Shown here: positions 52,276-60,687 of the stretch, piece by piece | How the letters are laid out: every line of letters begins with the position of its first letter | Numbering within the stretch: the stretch's first letter is position 1 | DNA from: Cyclobacteriaceae bacterium | GTDB taxonomy: Bacteria; Bacteroidota; Bacteroidia; Cytophagales; Cyclobacteriaceae | Length of the DNA stretch: 64,000 nt | Assembly (NCBI GenBank): GCA_019638255.1 | Contig: JAHBUD010000004.1 | Span: forward strand, 26,146-90,145 | Reading direction: 5' to 3' | Program-made: the position numbers and the translations under genes | The notes under the pieces: model-generated | Told to the model about the DNA's origin: nothing | What the model saw: only the letters and a program-made list of their open reading frames with translations | Databases searched by the model: none

Positions 52276-52865
52276 TTGTATTGCTTATCTAGTTCTTTAA
52301 AAAATTCTACAATTTGATCGACCTTCAAAACATGATCGATTGAGGTAAGGGCCATGGCCGCTTTGGGCATAGTTTCAATCATACATTCTGAGGGTTCCTG
52401 TACAATGGTTAACCCGCCCTTATCTTTTATATGTTTCATCCCCAGTGCCCCATCACGATTAGCGCCCGAAAGTAAAATCCCTATTAGTTTATCCTTAAAT
52501 ACATACCCGCATGTGCTTAAGGTAATGTCGATGGCAGGCCTTGAGTTGTTCATCATTTCTTCGGTTGAAAGCGAGAAATTATTCCCCAGTTCAACGGACA
52601 AATGATAATTGGCCGGTGCCAGGTATACGCCTCCTTTTTTAATCGGTTCTTTATCATCGGGCTCAACCACTGGAACTACACTTTTAATCGACAACGCTTC
52701 AATGAAGCCATGGCGCACATGTTTAAGCCGATGCAAGGCCATGATTATTGGAAGCGGAAAACCTTTAGGCAGTTGCGACAGTATTTTTACTACGCCCTGA
52801 AAGCTGCCAGCTGATCCTCCGATAACAACGGCCTTATAGCTGTTATTTAATGTAAACATGCTCAT
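52272..52865 (-). CDS. cheB: CheB-type methylesterase without receiver domain
   Basis: The 197-residue protein is only the CheB catalytic domain. The Ser-His-Asp triad is seen in VVIGGSAGSFQGV, MALHRLKHVRHG and LSGANRDGALGMKHI. There is no N-terminal receiver, so activity is not under classical CheA phosphorylation. It lies between cheR (10 bp upstream) and the GAF gene (4-bp overlap) and would remove methyl groups added by that CheR. The target is not known: no chemoreceptor, CheA or CheW is present in this window. Confidence 0.93.
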   Translation of the reverse strand: MSMFTLNNSYKAVVIGGSAGSFQGVVKILSQLPKGFPLPIIMALHRLKHVRHGFIEALSIKSVVPVVEPDDKEPIKKGGVYLAPANYHLSVELGNNFSLSTEEMMNNSRPAIDITLSTCGYVFKDKLIGILLSGANRDGALGMKHIKDKGGLTIVQEPSECMIETMPKAAMALTSIDHVLKVDQIVEFFKELDKQYK

Positions 52866-52875
52866 CGGGATCAGC

Positions 52876-53697
52876 CTAGTCTTTTATCTTTTTATAAATT
52901 TTTTCTTCGTTGTTTACTACAATAAAGCGGTTGGCGTAGTCGCACCAGATCAGCGATTCTTTTGATCCGATGGCGAGGTAGCCGTACTTGAACAAGCTTT
53001 CGTGGAATTTTTTCAATACTTCATTTTGAAGTGTTTGATTGAAATAAATCATCACGTTACGGCATAGTATCAAATCGAATTTATTGAAGGGCTCGCCCAG
53101 CACAAGGTCTTGCTTTCTGAAGTTCACGTTCGCCAGCAAGTCTTTGCTGAACACGGCCATGCCATTTTCTTCTTTGTAATAATCACTTAAGGAGCCTGCA
53201 CCCTGAAAACGAATGTAGTTCTTTTCGTTCAGCTCCATGTTTTTTATGGGGTAGGTAGCCATCTTGGCACGTTCCATGATGTTCACATCAAGATCGGTAG
53301 CGTAGAGTTGGACATTGCCTAAAATGCCCATCTCTTTTAAGAGGATGGCCATGGAAAGTACCTCCTCGCCAGAAGAACAGCCCGCATGCCATACTTTAAA
53401 TTGTTTGTGGTTAAGCATGATGGCCGGGATGATCTCTTCACGCATAACTCTCCAGAAGCTGGGATCCCTGAACATTTCCGTAACATTTACAGTCAGTTCA
53501 TCCAGAAACTCTTCCATAAAGCCGGGAACATCGCTCAGGCGCTTGATGAGGGCATCGATAGTAAGTTTTTTCAGGTCGAGAATACGCTGTACCCTGCGCT
53601 TGAAGGATGACATCGCATAGTTTCGGAAGTCATAATTATACTTCTGATAAATGAGTTCCGAAATCCGCTTCAGGTCAACTATATCAATGTCCTGCAT
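52876..53697 (-). CDS. cheR: CheR-type protein glutamate methyltransferase
   Basis: I take the ATG at 53697 (MQDIDIVDLKRISELIYQKY), which opens the CheR N-domain; a 26-codon upstream extension has no matching content. The 273-residue enzyme shows NVTEMFRDPSFW, the SAM-binding WHAGCSSGEEVLSMA and LYATDLDVNIMERAK, and FDLILCRNVMIYFN. It should methylate glutamates on a sensor protein. It is the first gene of the Sia-Che locus; possible -7 elements lie just upstream (CAAAATTA at 53715-53722 and CAAAAATA at 53730-53737, minus sense TAATTTTG and TATTTTTG). Confidence 0.93.
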   Translation of the reverse strand: MQDIDIVDLKRISELIYQKYNYDFRNYAMSSFKRRVQRILDLKKLTIDALIKRLSDVPGFMEEFLDELTVNVTEMFRDPSFWRVMREEIIPAIMLNHKQFKVWHAGCSSGEEVLSMAILLKEMGILGNVQLYATDLDVNIMERAKMATYPIKNMELNEKNYIRFQGAGSLSDYYKEENGMAVFSKDLLANVNFRKQDLVLGEPFNKFDLILCRNVMIYFNQTLQNEVLKKFHESLFKYGYLAIGSKESLIWCDYANRFIVVNNEEKIYKKIKD

Positions 53698-53942
53698 GAG
53701 AGTAGGTTCTTTTTCAAAATTACTGGCCTCAAAAATAGGCTTACGAAAATGCCCAGCAGGCCTATTTCCATGCAAAATATTACATGAGTTAAATACACGC
53801 GCACCAAATCGATTTTAAATCTTGTCGGGGGGTTGGGGTGCAACACTGGATTATTGGGTGGGAGCAAGTTTTTTGTTAAAAACGCGATTTTGAGCAAATT
53901 TTGAGGTTTTTAAATACAGCCATCCCTTCGAACCACACCTTT

Positions 53943-54425
53943 TTATTTTTTATGATGGATGTCGAGGTTATCCTTCGTAAAGGAAAATGGCAGTAAAGAT
54001 GCGGCTGATGGCGCTATAACCCAGGTATTTTCATCCGTCTGCATCACAATTGAAATTGGTTTTTTCTGATTGGTTTCAAATTCAAGCATTACCTGCCGGC
54101 ATGGGCCGCATGAGCTGGCCGGAACCAACTCTTTACCGCCCTTCTTTTTTGCCACAACCGCAATTTTCATAATCCGCTTGTCTGCATGTTGAGCTGAAGC
54201 TGCATAAAGCGCCACCCGTTCGGCACACATCCCCGAAGGGTAAGCCGCATTCTCATAGTTTGCGCCAGTCACCACCGAGCCATCCTCAAGAATCAGGGCA
54301 GCACCTACCGTAAACTTTGAGTAGGGAGCATGGGCATGGTTGGCCGCTTCTTTCGCCTTGTGCGCCAGGTATTTCGATTCCTGGTCGAGGTCATCGAAAT
54401 TTTTGAATAAACTGAATTCGCTCAT
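53943..54425 (-). CDS. cdd: cytidine deaminase
   Basis: The 160-residue protein has AHAPYSKFTVGAALILEDGS, the zinc-and-proton-shuttle motif GMCAERVALYAASAQ and the second zinc pair SSCGPCRQVMLEFE. This is the homotetrameric Cdd type of pyrimidine salvage, converting (deoxy)cytidine to (deoxy)uridine. Slightly longer than B. subtilis Cdd because of an N-terminal extension of about 20 residues. Confidence 0.95.
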   Translation of the reverse strand: MSEFSLFKNFDDLDQESKYLAHKAKEAANHAHAPYSKFTVGAALILEDGSVVTGANYENAAYPSGMCAERVALYAASAQHADKRIMKIAVVAKKKGGKELVPASSCGPCRQVMLEFETNQKKPISIVMQTDENTWVIAPSAASLLPFSFTKDNLDIHHKK

Positions 54426-54505
54426 CGGGAGGGGGTTAGGTGAGTAAGTTAAAAATTTTCGTGATGGAATTCTACAAACCCCTTATTTGGGCTACTTTGC
54501 CAGCT

Positions 54506-55831
54506 ATGAAAACCGTTCTTGTTTTAGGGGCAGGGCGTTCGTCATCGTCTTTAATAGCCTACCTTCTTTCCGTTGCCAATCAATTTTCGTGGAAAATTAT
54601 TGTCGCGGATTTTTCGCTGGCGGTCGCCAAACAAAAAGTTGACTCATCTCCGGCAGGCTCCGCTATTCATTTTAATATTGAGCACGAAGAAGCCAGCAAA
54701 AGCACCATCGCATCGGCCGATCTTGTAATTTCATTGTTGCCACCACATTTTCACATCAGGGTTGCACAGCATTGTTTGAGTCTTGGCAAGCATTTGATTA
54801 CCGCCAGCTATGTTTCAGATGAAATGAAAAATCTTGATGAAGAGGCACGTTCAAGTGGATTGATTTTTTTGAACGAATGCGGACTTGATCCGGGAATCGA
54901 TCATATGAGCGCCATGCAACTTATCGACAGCATTCATGCGCTAGGCGGAAAGGTGATTTCATTTGAATCGTTTACGGGCGGGTTGATTGCGCCTGAAACT
55001 GACCCGGAGAATCCATGGCGGTACAAGTTTACCTGGAATCCAAGAAACGTAGTTACTGCAGGACAAGGCATTGCAAAATTCCGGCATGAAGGAAAGTTAA
55101 AATATATACCGTATCAGCAGCTCTTTACCAGGATTAGCCACGTTAGTGTACCTGGCTATGGTACCTTTGAGGGATACGCCAACCGGGACTCTTTAAAGTA
55201 CATTGATCTGTACGCACTTAAGGATGTAAAAACCATGTTGCGCGGAACGTTGCGCAATTACGGCTTTTGTTCTGCCTGGAATATTTTGGTGCAACTGGGT
55301 TGTTGTGATGATACATACCTGCTGGAGGATGTAGCGTCCATGACACACCGCGATTTTTTAGATGCCTTTTTAGATGGTAGCAAAACCGAAGCAACTGAGG
55401 ATAAGATTATGCGGCAGTTCAGTATTACATCCGATAGTACCGAAATGAAACGCTTAACATGGTCAGGATTTTTTACCGATGAGAAAGTGGGACTTACAAA
55501 GGGAACCCCTGCACAGGTGTTGGAGCACATTTTAAATAAAAAATGGTCGTTGGCGCCCGGTGATAAAGACATGATCGTGATGATTCATAAGGTAATAGCT
55601 GATTTTCAGGGCAAAACAAAAACCATTCAATCTTCATTGGTAGTAAAAGGTGATGATGAAGCGCACACTGCCATGGCGAAAACAGTTGGTTTACCCATGG
55701 GTATTGCGGCTAAACTCGTTTTGCAAAACCAAATAACAAGTCGTGGCGTAGTCATCCCTGTTTCAGCTGAGTTCTACAATCCTATTTTAAATGAATTGAA
55801 AACACTCGGTGTTGAGATGCTGGAGCATTAG
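54506..55831 (+). CDS. saccharopine dehydrogenase family protein
   Basis: The ATG at 54506 gives MKTVLVLGAGRSSSSLIAYL, a Rossmann dinucleotide-binding start; the 22-codon upstream reading is rejected. The 441-residue protein then has SADLVISLLPPHFHIRVAQH, NECGLDPGIDHMSAMQLIDS and FESFTGGLIAPETDPENPWR, typical of saccharopine reductase/dehydrogenase (LYS9/AASS C-terminal type). It interconverts saccharopine with lysine or aminoadipate-semialdehyde plus glutamate. No lysine-ketoglutarate reductase partner is visible here, so lysine degradation is only suggested. Its stop overlaps that of the converging acyltransferase gene. Confidence 0.88.
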   Translation: MKTVLVLGAGRSSSSLIAYLLSVANQFSWKIIVADFSLAVAKQKVDSSPAGSAIHFNIEHEEASKSTIASADLVISLLPPHFHIRVAQHCLSLGKHLITASYVSDEMKNLDEEARSSGLIFLNECGLDPGIDHMSAMQLIDSIHALGGKVISFESFTGGLIAPETDPENPWRYKFTWNPRNVVTAGQGIAKFRHEGKLKYIPYQQLFTRISHVSVPGYGTFEGYANRDSLKYIDLYALKDVKTMLRGTLRNYGFCSAWNILVQLGCCDDTYLLEDVASMTHRDFLDAFLDGSKTEATEDKIMRQFSITSDSTEMKRLTWSGFFTDEKVGLTKGTPAQVLEHILNKKWSLAPGDKDMIVMIHKVIADFQGKTKTIQSSLVVKGDDEAHTAMAKTVGLPMGIAAKLVLQNQITSRGVVIPVSAEFYNPILNELKTLGVEMLEH

Positions 55832-56889
55832 CGGTTGTAAGCAATCAGGCCACTCAACGGCAATGAAACGAAAAAACCTGCAGTCCATAGAGGCTCCTTC
55901 GTTACAATATAAAAAGCTGTTGTTAGCAGCAGATAATTTATCGGAACAAGAAAAATTCCCAAGGCAACTTTTACGGATCCGATAAATTGATCATCCTTGA
56001 TTTTATTTTTCAGAACCCAATTTATAATGCCTGCCGGAATAAGATGAACAATCTTACCGTAACTATAAATAGGATTGAGCCACCGGAGTGCCGAAAACAT
56101 TTTTGATTTATTCCCCTGATCACCTTTTTTCCAATTTGCCATCACCTCACGATCGGCCTGAAGCTGCTCCACCATATCCTTTTTGTGTGGCCGATTATTC
56201 ATCAAATAATCTCTTCTTTCCGGATAATCTTCATCGTGCGGAACGGTGAGGATGAGCGAGCGCAATTCCTCTCCTGTTACTTTTGCAAGCCGGGTAAGTT
56301 TTTCACGCGATTCAGTAAATGAGCCGGTAACTTCATGAACCGATATAGGTTTGCCATAGTTAACCAATACCCGCGACCTAAAGCCTTGGTGATTTTCATA
56401 ATGATAACCTATGGGTATAATGTTGACATCCTTCCCCGTGTGTTCCGTGTACTGCATAGCCATGTGGGCAAAACCGCGTTGCAACTCGCGCGATGTCCAC
56501 GGCTGGTTGTGATTGCCCTCCCCAAAAATTAAAATGCATTCACCATCTTTTAGCAGGTTGATGCATTCGTTCATCATCCTATCGTTTTTACGCATGGCTT
56601 CATGGCCATCACGAAAACGGAACAATGGCTTGATGCGCATGAACGTAAGTAATTTCACAGCGAGAGGCTTTTTAAATACATCTCCCCGGGCAATAAACCA
56701 GGGATTTCGTTTAGTGCCGCACACCACCAGCAAAGCATCCAGAAAGGCGTTCTGATGATTGGGAACAAATATGCACGGCCCGGATTCAGGAATATTGCGT
56801 GTATTAACAGCTTGCCACTTTCTGAAATAAATTTTTAACCCAAAGCGTACATAAGCTTTTAATAGAAAATAGCGCCAGGATGGAGTCAT
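55828..56889 (-). CDS. 1-acylglycerol-3-phosphate acyltransferase family (PlsC-like)
   Basis: The 353-residue membrane protein has acyltransferase motif I FVPNHQNAFLDALLV (N-H-x4-D), motif II FIARGDVFKKP, motif III ILIFGEGNHNQPWTS and motif IV VNIIPIGYHY. Motif III normally reads E-G-T; here it is E-G-N. Two hydrophobic helices sit at the C-terminus. It probably transfers an acyl group to a lyso-phospholipid or related acceptor, but the precise acceptor is not certain. Its ATG overlaps the stop of the bile acid symporter gene by 4 bp, so the two are co-transcribed. Confidence 0.85.
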   Translation of the reverse strand: MTPSWRYFLLKAYVRFGLKIYFRKWQAVNTRNIPESGPCIFVPNHQNAFLDALLVVCGTKRNPWFIARGDVFKKPLAVKLLTFMRIKPLFRFRDGHEAMRKNDRMMNECINLLKDGECILIFGEGNHNQPWTSRELQRGFAHMAMQYTEHTGKDVNIIPIGYHYENHQGFRSRVLVNYGKPISVHEVTGSFTESREKLTRLAKVTGEELRSLILTVPHDEDYPERRDYLMNNRPHKKDMVEQLQADREVMANWKKGDQGNKSKMFSALRWLNPIYSYGKIVHLIPAGIINWVLKNKIKDDQFIGSVKVALGIFLVPINYLLLTTAFYIVTKEPLWTAGFFVSLPLSGLIAYNR

Positions 56890-57782
56890 GTTAGTTGATG
56901 AACACGTTTACGTTGAAAAAAATAAGCTACTGTGAAACCACTGACAAGGTGCCACACCCCCCACCAGGCTGCCACCAGTGCCATGTATCCATTGCCGTTA
57001 AAAAATGTAAAAATTAATACTAATGCAAGTCCTGAATTTTGAATTCCGGTTTCGATGGCTACTGCCCGATGTATATCATCGTTATTTTTTAACAGGTAAC
57101 TGATTGTGTAACCACTTAGCAAGGCTAGTCCATTATGAAACATAACAAGCCAGAAAATAAGCATGATGTATGCTTTAAAGACCTCAGCATTCGAATACAG
57201 TGTAACGATGATAAAACTGATGAGAATGAGAATAGATGTTACGCGCACTGGCTTGGCAATTTTTTCGGCCGCTTTCGGAAAACGATTATTAAATACCATA
57301 CCAATGATGAGTGGAATCAAGAGGATGGCAACCATGTTCAGGAATAAATCTAAAAAGCCAAGATCAAGCTCATTCAATTTATTTTTTAGTTCCGGCATCA
57401 ATGATGACCAGAATAGAAAAGATACTGGTGTAATGATAAACGCCAATGCTGATGTGAAAGCTGTGAGTGTTACCGAAAGTGCCACATTGCCTCGCGAGAT
57501 CAGCGTAAAAAAGTTAGATACATTGCCACCCGGACATGAAGCAACCAGCAGCATGCCTAGCGCAATCCAAGGTGACGGCATTAAGATCAGGATAAGCAAA
57601 CAAGTTAGGGCTGGCAACAGCACATATTGTGATAAAAGGCCAGTAAACAGGGCTTTCTTTTGATGGCGTAATTGATAGAAGTGATGGGGCTTAATGGTTA
57701 AGGCTACCCCAAACATAATTATGGCCAGGCACACATTGAGGGCCTGCAACGAGCTAGGTGAGAAATTAATTTTTGGCTCCAA
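56886..57782 (-). CDS. bile acid:sodium symporter (BASS) family transporter
   Basis: The 298-residue inner-membrane protein has about nine or ten hydrophobic segments. Core motifs are LVASCPGGNVSNFFTLISRG (the conserved C-P-G-G-x-x-S-N crossover) and AVAIETGIQNSGLALVLIFT (the E-T-G-x-Q-N-S sodium site). This family imports organic acids with sodium; in bacteria the substrate is often pantoate or a keto-acid, not bile acids. First gene of a two-gene unit with the PlsC-like gene. Confidence 0.92.
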   Translation of the reverse strand: MEPKINFSPSSLQALNVCLAIIMFGVALTIKPHHFYQLRHQKKALFTGLLSQYVLLPALTCLLILILMPSPWIALGMLLVASCPGGNVSNFFTLISRGNVALSVTLTAFTSALAFIITPVSFLFWSSLMPELKNKLNELDLGFLDLFLNMVAILLIPLIIGMVFNNRFPKAAEKIAKPVRVTSILILISFIIVTLYSNAEVFKAYIMLIFWLVMFHNGLALLSGYTISYLLKNNDDIHRAVAIETGIQNSGLALVLIFTFFNGNGYMALVAAWWGVWHLVSGFTVAYFFQRKRVHQLT

Positions 57783-57842
57783 CGATTAGGTAATAATCAT
57801 TGAAGATAAGAAGCAAAAATCAAAAGCCAAGTTTTCTGTAAG

Positions 57843-58310
57843 TCAGTCTGCGGTACGGTCGCGGTTATTTTCATACCATGTATCAGCCTGCAGCATGGGT
57901 TGTTCTGCTGCCTGAACGGCCAGCGCATCGCAGCGCTCATTTTCCGGATGGCCGGCATGACCTTTAACCCACTTGAATCTTGGCTTGTATTTGTTGTGTA
58001 GCGGAATGTAACGTCTCCACAAATCTTCATTCGCTTTTTTAGCAAAGTTTTTCTTTTGCCAATTCCAGATCCATCCTTTTTCTATCGCGTCCACCACATA
58101 TTTTGAATCGGAATGTACGGTTACCGGTATGCCTTCTTTCTTTAAGCTCTCGAGCGCTACAATTACTGCGAGCAATTCCATACGGTTGTTGGTGGTTAGC
58201 CGGAAACCATCCGATAGTTCCTTTTCATGACCGTTGAATTTCAGAATAGCACCATAGCCTCCCGGTCCGGGGTTTCCTTGTGCAGCGCCATCGGTGTAAA
58301 TGTGGATCAT
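57843..58310 (-). CDS. rnhA: ribonuclease HI
   Basis: The 155-residue protein has all four catalytic acidic residues in canonical surroundings: IYTDGAAQGNPGPGGYGAIL, NNRMELLAVIVAL, VHSDSKYVVDAIEKGWIWNW and GHAGHPENERCDALA. It degrades RNA in RNA-DNA hybrids. Length equals that of E. coli RNase HI. It overlaps the marC gene by 4 bp (ATGA), so they are co-transcribed. Confidence 0.97.
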   Translation of the reverse strand: MIHIYTDGAAQGNPGPGGYGAILKFNGHEKELSDGFRLTTNNRMELLAVIVALESLKKEGIPVTVHSDSKYVVDAIEKGWIWNWQKKNFAKKANEDLWRRYIPLHNKYKPRFKWVKGHAGHPENERCDALAVQAAEQPMLQADTWYENNRDRTAD

Positions 58311-58876
58311 CCAAACGAAACATTATCCTTGAATATCTTAACCGCAATAGCCAGTAGTATCACGCCAAAAATTCTACGGATGACCGCAAAGGCCGATTTA
58401 CCAAGCTTACGCTCCAGCCACGAAGATGAACGCAGCACCAGGTAAACAAACACCAGGTTTACGATAATGCCGATCAGAATGTTGGTTTGGTCATAAACAG
58501 CCCGAAGGGATAAAATTGTAGTAAGTGTTCCAGCTCCGGCTATCAAGGGGAATGCGAGTGGGACAACGGAACCCGAGCCCTTCGCATCAGGATCTTCTTT
58601 TATTAACGTAATCCCCAAAATCATTTCCATCGCCACGATAAAAATTACAATGGAACCGGCAACGGCAAAAGATTCTACGTCTAATCCAAAAAGTTTTAGA
58701 ATAGATTGGCCCAAAAAAAGAAAACCCACCATTAGAATCGCTGATATAATGGTAGCCTTTTCAGCGTGTATCCTTCCTTCACGCTTTTTGATGATAATGA
58801 TAAACGGAATGGAGCCAATGATATCAATAACAGAAAACAGAATCAGGGTTACTGAGAAAATCTCCTTCAGATTCAT
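58307..58876 (-). CDS. MarC family inner-membrane protein
   Basis: The 189-residue protein has six hydrophobic helices, the starting region FSVTLILFSVIDIIGSIPFI and a central LAFPLIAGAGTLTTILSLRA typical of the MarC/YchE family. The family was once linked to multiple antibiotic resistance, but the function is unknown. It is upstream of rnhA with a 4-bp overlap. Confidence 0.9.
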   Translation of the reverse strand: MNLKEIFSVTLILFSVIDIIGSIPFIIIIKKREGRIHAEKATIISAILMVGFLFLGQSILKLFGLDVESFAVAGSIVIFIVAMEMILGITLIKEDPDAKGSGSVVPLAFPLIAGAGTLTTILSLRAVYDQTNILIGIIVNLVFVYLVLRSSSWLERKLGKSAFAVIRRIFGVILLAIAVKIFKDNVSFG

Positions 58877-59075
58877 GGTTTGAAAATTTTTGTAAAGCTA
58901 TAACTAATTCGGTAACGTTTGATTTCGATACCCGAACTTAATACATGAAACTTTTTATGCTTACTGTTGATTGCTGATGCTCATTTTGAATTTTTCGGGC
59001 CTTAATTCATTGAATTTTTGCTACAATACAATAAATGCAGTAAGTAATAACAATGTGCGTAGCATGCTGATCGTA

Positions 59076-60131
59076 TCAAATAAAATGATAAAGAAAATCT
59101 ATGAGCCTGGCGATCTCTTTGCGTTGGATTGCAGGAAAATTCGCAATACGAAAAGTAGTTGATTTAAGATCGCCATAGCCTTCGCCTAAAATGAAGCCAG
59201 CCTTACGGGCTTCTGCTTTTAGTTGCGTAACAACAACATTGGGCTGAGCTTCAAGAGTGAGTACAGTATGGGAACGCACCGTTTTGTTAGTAATCAATAT
59301 CTTTAGTTTTTCACTTTTCGCATCGAAAAATTTTTCCCATTTTTTAAATCGGCCTTTTATGGTTTTGTTGATTTTATCAATCGGTTTAACCGACTCCATG
59401 ACCCGCATCAGCAAATAAATATCGAGCACATTAGGTGTGTACGATGTTTGATACTGTTGCATCATGTCATCCATAAACAATAAACTGTTGTAATGAAGCC
59501 TTTTATCGACCAGTTGTGCACGTTTCAGCGCTGCCGGTGAACAGATCATAACGGCAAGTCCGGCTGGCAAACCAAAGCACTTTTGAACCGAAGCAAACCA
59601 GATATCGGCTAATGAAAAATCAAGTTTAATTCCTGCCATGGAAGAAGTGGCGTCCACAGCAATTAAATGATTAGGGTTCTTTTTTCGAAAAGACTGGATG
59701 ATTTTGTTAGAAACTTGCGTGCCGTTGGACGTTTCGTTTTGGGTGATGCAGATCACTTCCCCGGTAGCAAAGGACTTTGCTTTCAGTGGTTCCTGAATAG
59801 CAAACGGATAGGCCTGGGCTTCCGGCTTTAGTTTACGGGTATATTCATACCACTTCTTGCCGAACGCGCCATTGAAAAGATGAATGCTATCTTTTTCGAT
59901 GATGGATTGCGCTATGATTTCCCAACACTCAGTAGCTGACGAGACAAAATAAATGGTGTAATCTTCCGGAATGAAAAGTTTTTCACGTAGCAATGAAACC
60001 GTTTTACATGACAGATTTACAAACTCATTACTGCGGTGGTTGATGCTCATAATTCCTTCGTTACCCGCATCCTGAAGGTAACGGGGTACTTTGCTGTAAA
60101 TGCGCGAGGGGCCAGGGTAGAAGGAGATCAT
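59076..60131 (-). CDS. class V aminotransferase (SerC/alanine-glyoxylate type)
   Basis: The 351-residue PLP enzyme starts MISFYPGPSRIYSKVPRYLQ, a fold type I 'PGPs' opening. The likely PLP-binding lysine is in WFASVQKCFGLPAGLAVMIC, and VDATSSMAGIKLDFS carries the aspartate that pairs with the cofactor nitrogen. The sequence lies between phosphoserine aminotransferase (SerC) and alanine-glyoxylate aminotransferases, so the substrate cannot be fixed; a serine biosynthesis role is possible. It follows aroQ by 23 bp, the gap containing a short tandem repeat of AGAATTT (about 60152-60172). Confidence 0.82.
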   Translation of the reverse strand: MISFYPGPSRIYSKVPRYLQDAGNEGIMSINHRSNEFVNLSCKTVSLLREKLFIPEDYTIYFVSSATECWEIIAQSIIEKDSIHLFNGAFGKKWYEYTRKLKPEAQAYPFAIQEPLKAKSFATGEVICITQNETSNGTQVSNKIIQSFRKKNPNHLIAVDATSSMAGIKLDFSLADIWFASVQKCFGLPAGLAVMICSPAALKRAQLVDKRLHYNSLLFMDDMMQQYQTSYTPNVLDIYLLMRVMESVKPIDKINKTIKGRFKKWEKFFDAKSEKLKILITNKTVRSHTVLTLEAQPNVVVTQLKAEARKAGFILGEGYGDLKSTTFRIANFPAIQRKEIARLIDFLYHFI

Positions 60132-60154
60132 GGTGAAAAGGAAGAACGCAGAAT

Positions 60155-60580
60155 TTAGAATTTAGAATTTAGAATATATTGCAGCGCCAACGCGTACCCT
60201 TCCAATCCAAATCCTGAAATCATGCCAATGCATTTTGAAGTAATCAGGCTTTTATGTCTAAACTCTTCGCGTGCATGGATATTCGAGATGTGCACCTCTA
60301 CAGTTTTTGTTTTAATAGCACCAAGCGCATCATGGATTGCGATGGAAGTATGGGTATATGCACCGGCATTCAGAATAATGGCACCGAAGCTAAATCCGAC
60401 TTCATGGATTTTGTTGATCAGTTCGCCTTCAATATTGGATTGAAAGTAGTGCAACTCGGTTTGTGGAAATCGCTTTTTCAATTCCTCAAAATAGTTTTCA
60501 AAATCCCTGCTGCCGTAAATATCTTCTTCACGCACCCCCAGCAGGTTCAGGTTTGGGCCATTTATAATCTGGATCTTCAT
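60155..60580 (-). CDS. aroQ: type II 3-dehydroquinate dehydratase
   Basis: The 141-residue protein has the AroQ signatures: IINGPNLNLLGVREEDIYGS (catalytic tyrosine region), ILNAGAYTHTSIAIHDAL, and VEVHISNIHAREEFRHKSLI (catalytic histidine). It dehydrates 3-dehydroquinate in the shikimate pathway. Length matches the family. It is divergent from xerD. Confidence 0.96.
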   Translation of the reverse strand: MKIQIINGPNLNLLGVREEDIYGSRDFENYFEELKKRFPQTELHYFQSNIEGELINKIHEVGFSFGAIILNAGAYTHTSIAIHDALGAIKTKTVEVHISNIHAREEFRHKSLITSKCIGMISGFGLEGYALALQYILNSKF

Positions 60581-60687
60581 AGTGGAAAGATAGGTAGTCT
60601 TTAGTCAATTGTCCATAGTTTGCGGGCTTAAGTCGAGGGCATGCAATTTTGATTTTGAATACTGAATATTGAATTTTGGATCAACAC

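Noticed and set aside
53698..53775. N-terminal extension of CheR (start at 53775)
   Set aside because: The extra 26 residues lack similarity to CheR and contain the candidate -7 promoter elements.
60149..60175. Tandem AGAATTT repeat as a regulatory or CRISPR-like array
   Set aside because: Only about three units of 7 bp with no spacers; it is a simple microsatellite-like tract in an intergenic gap.
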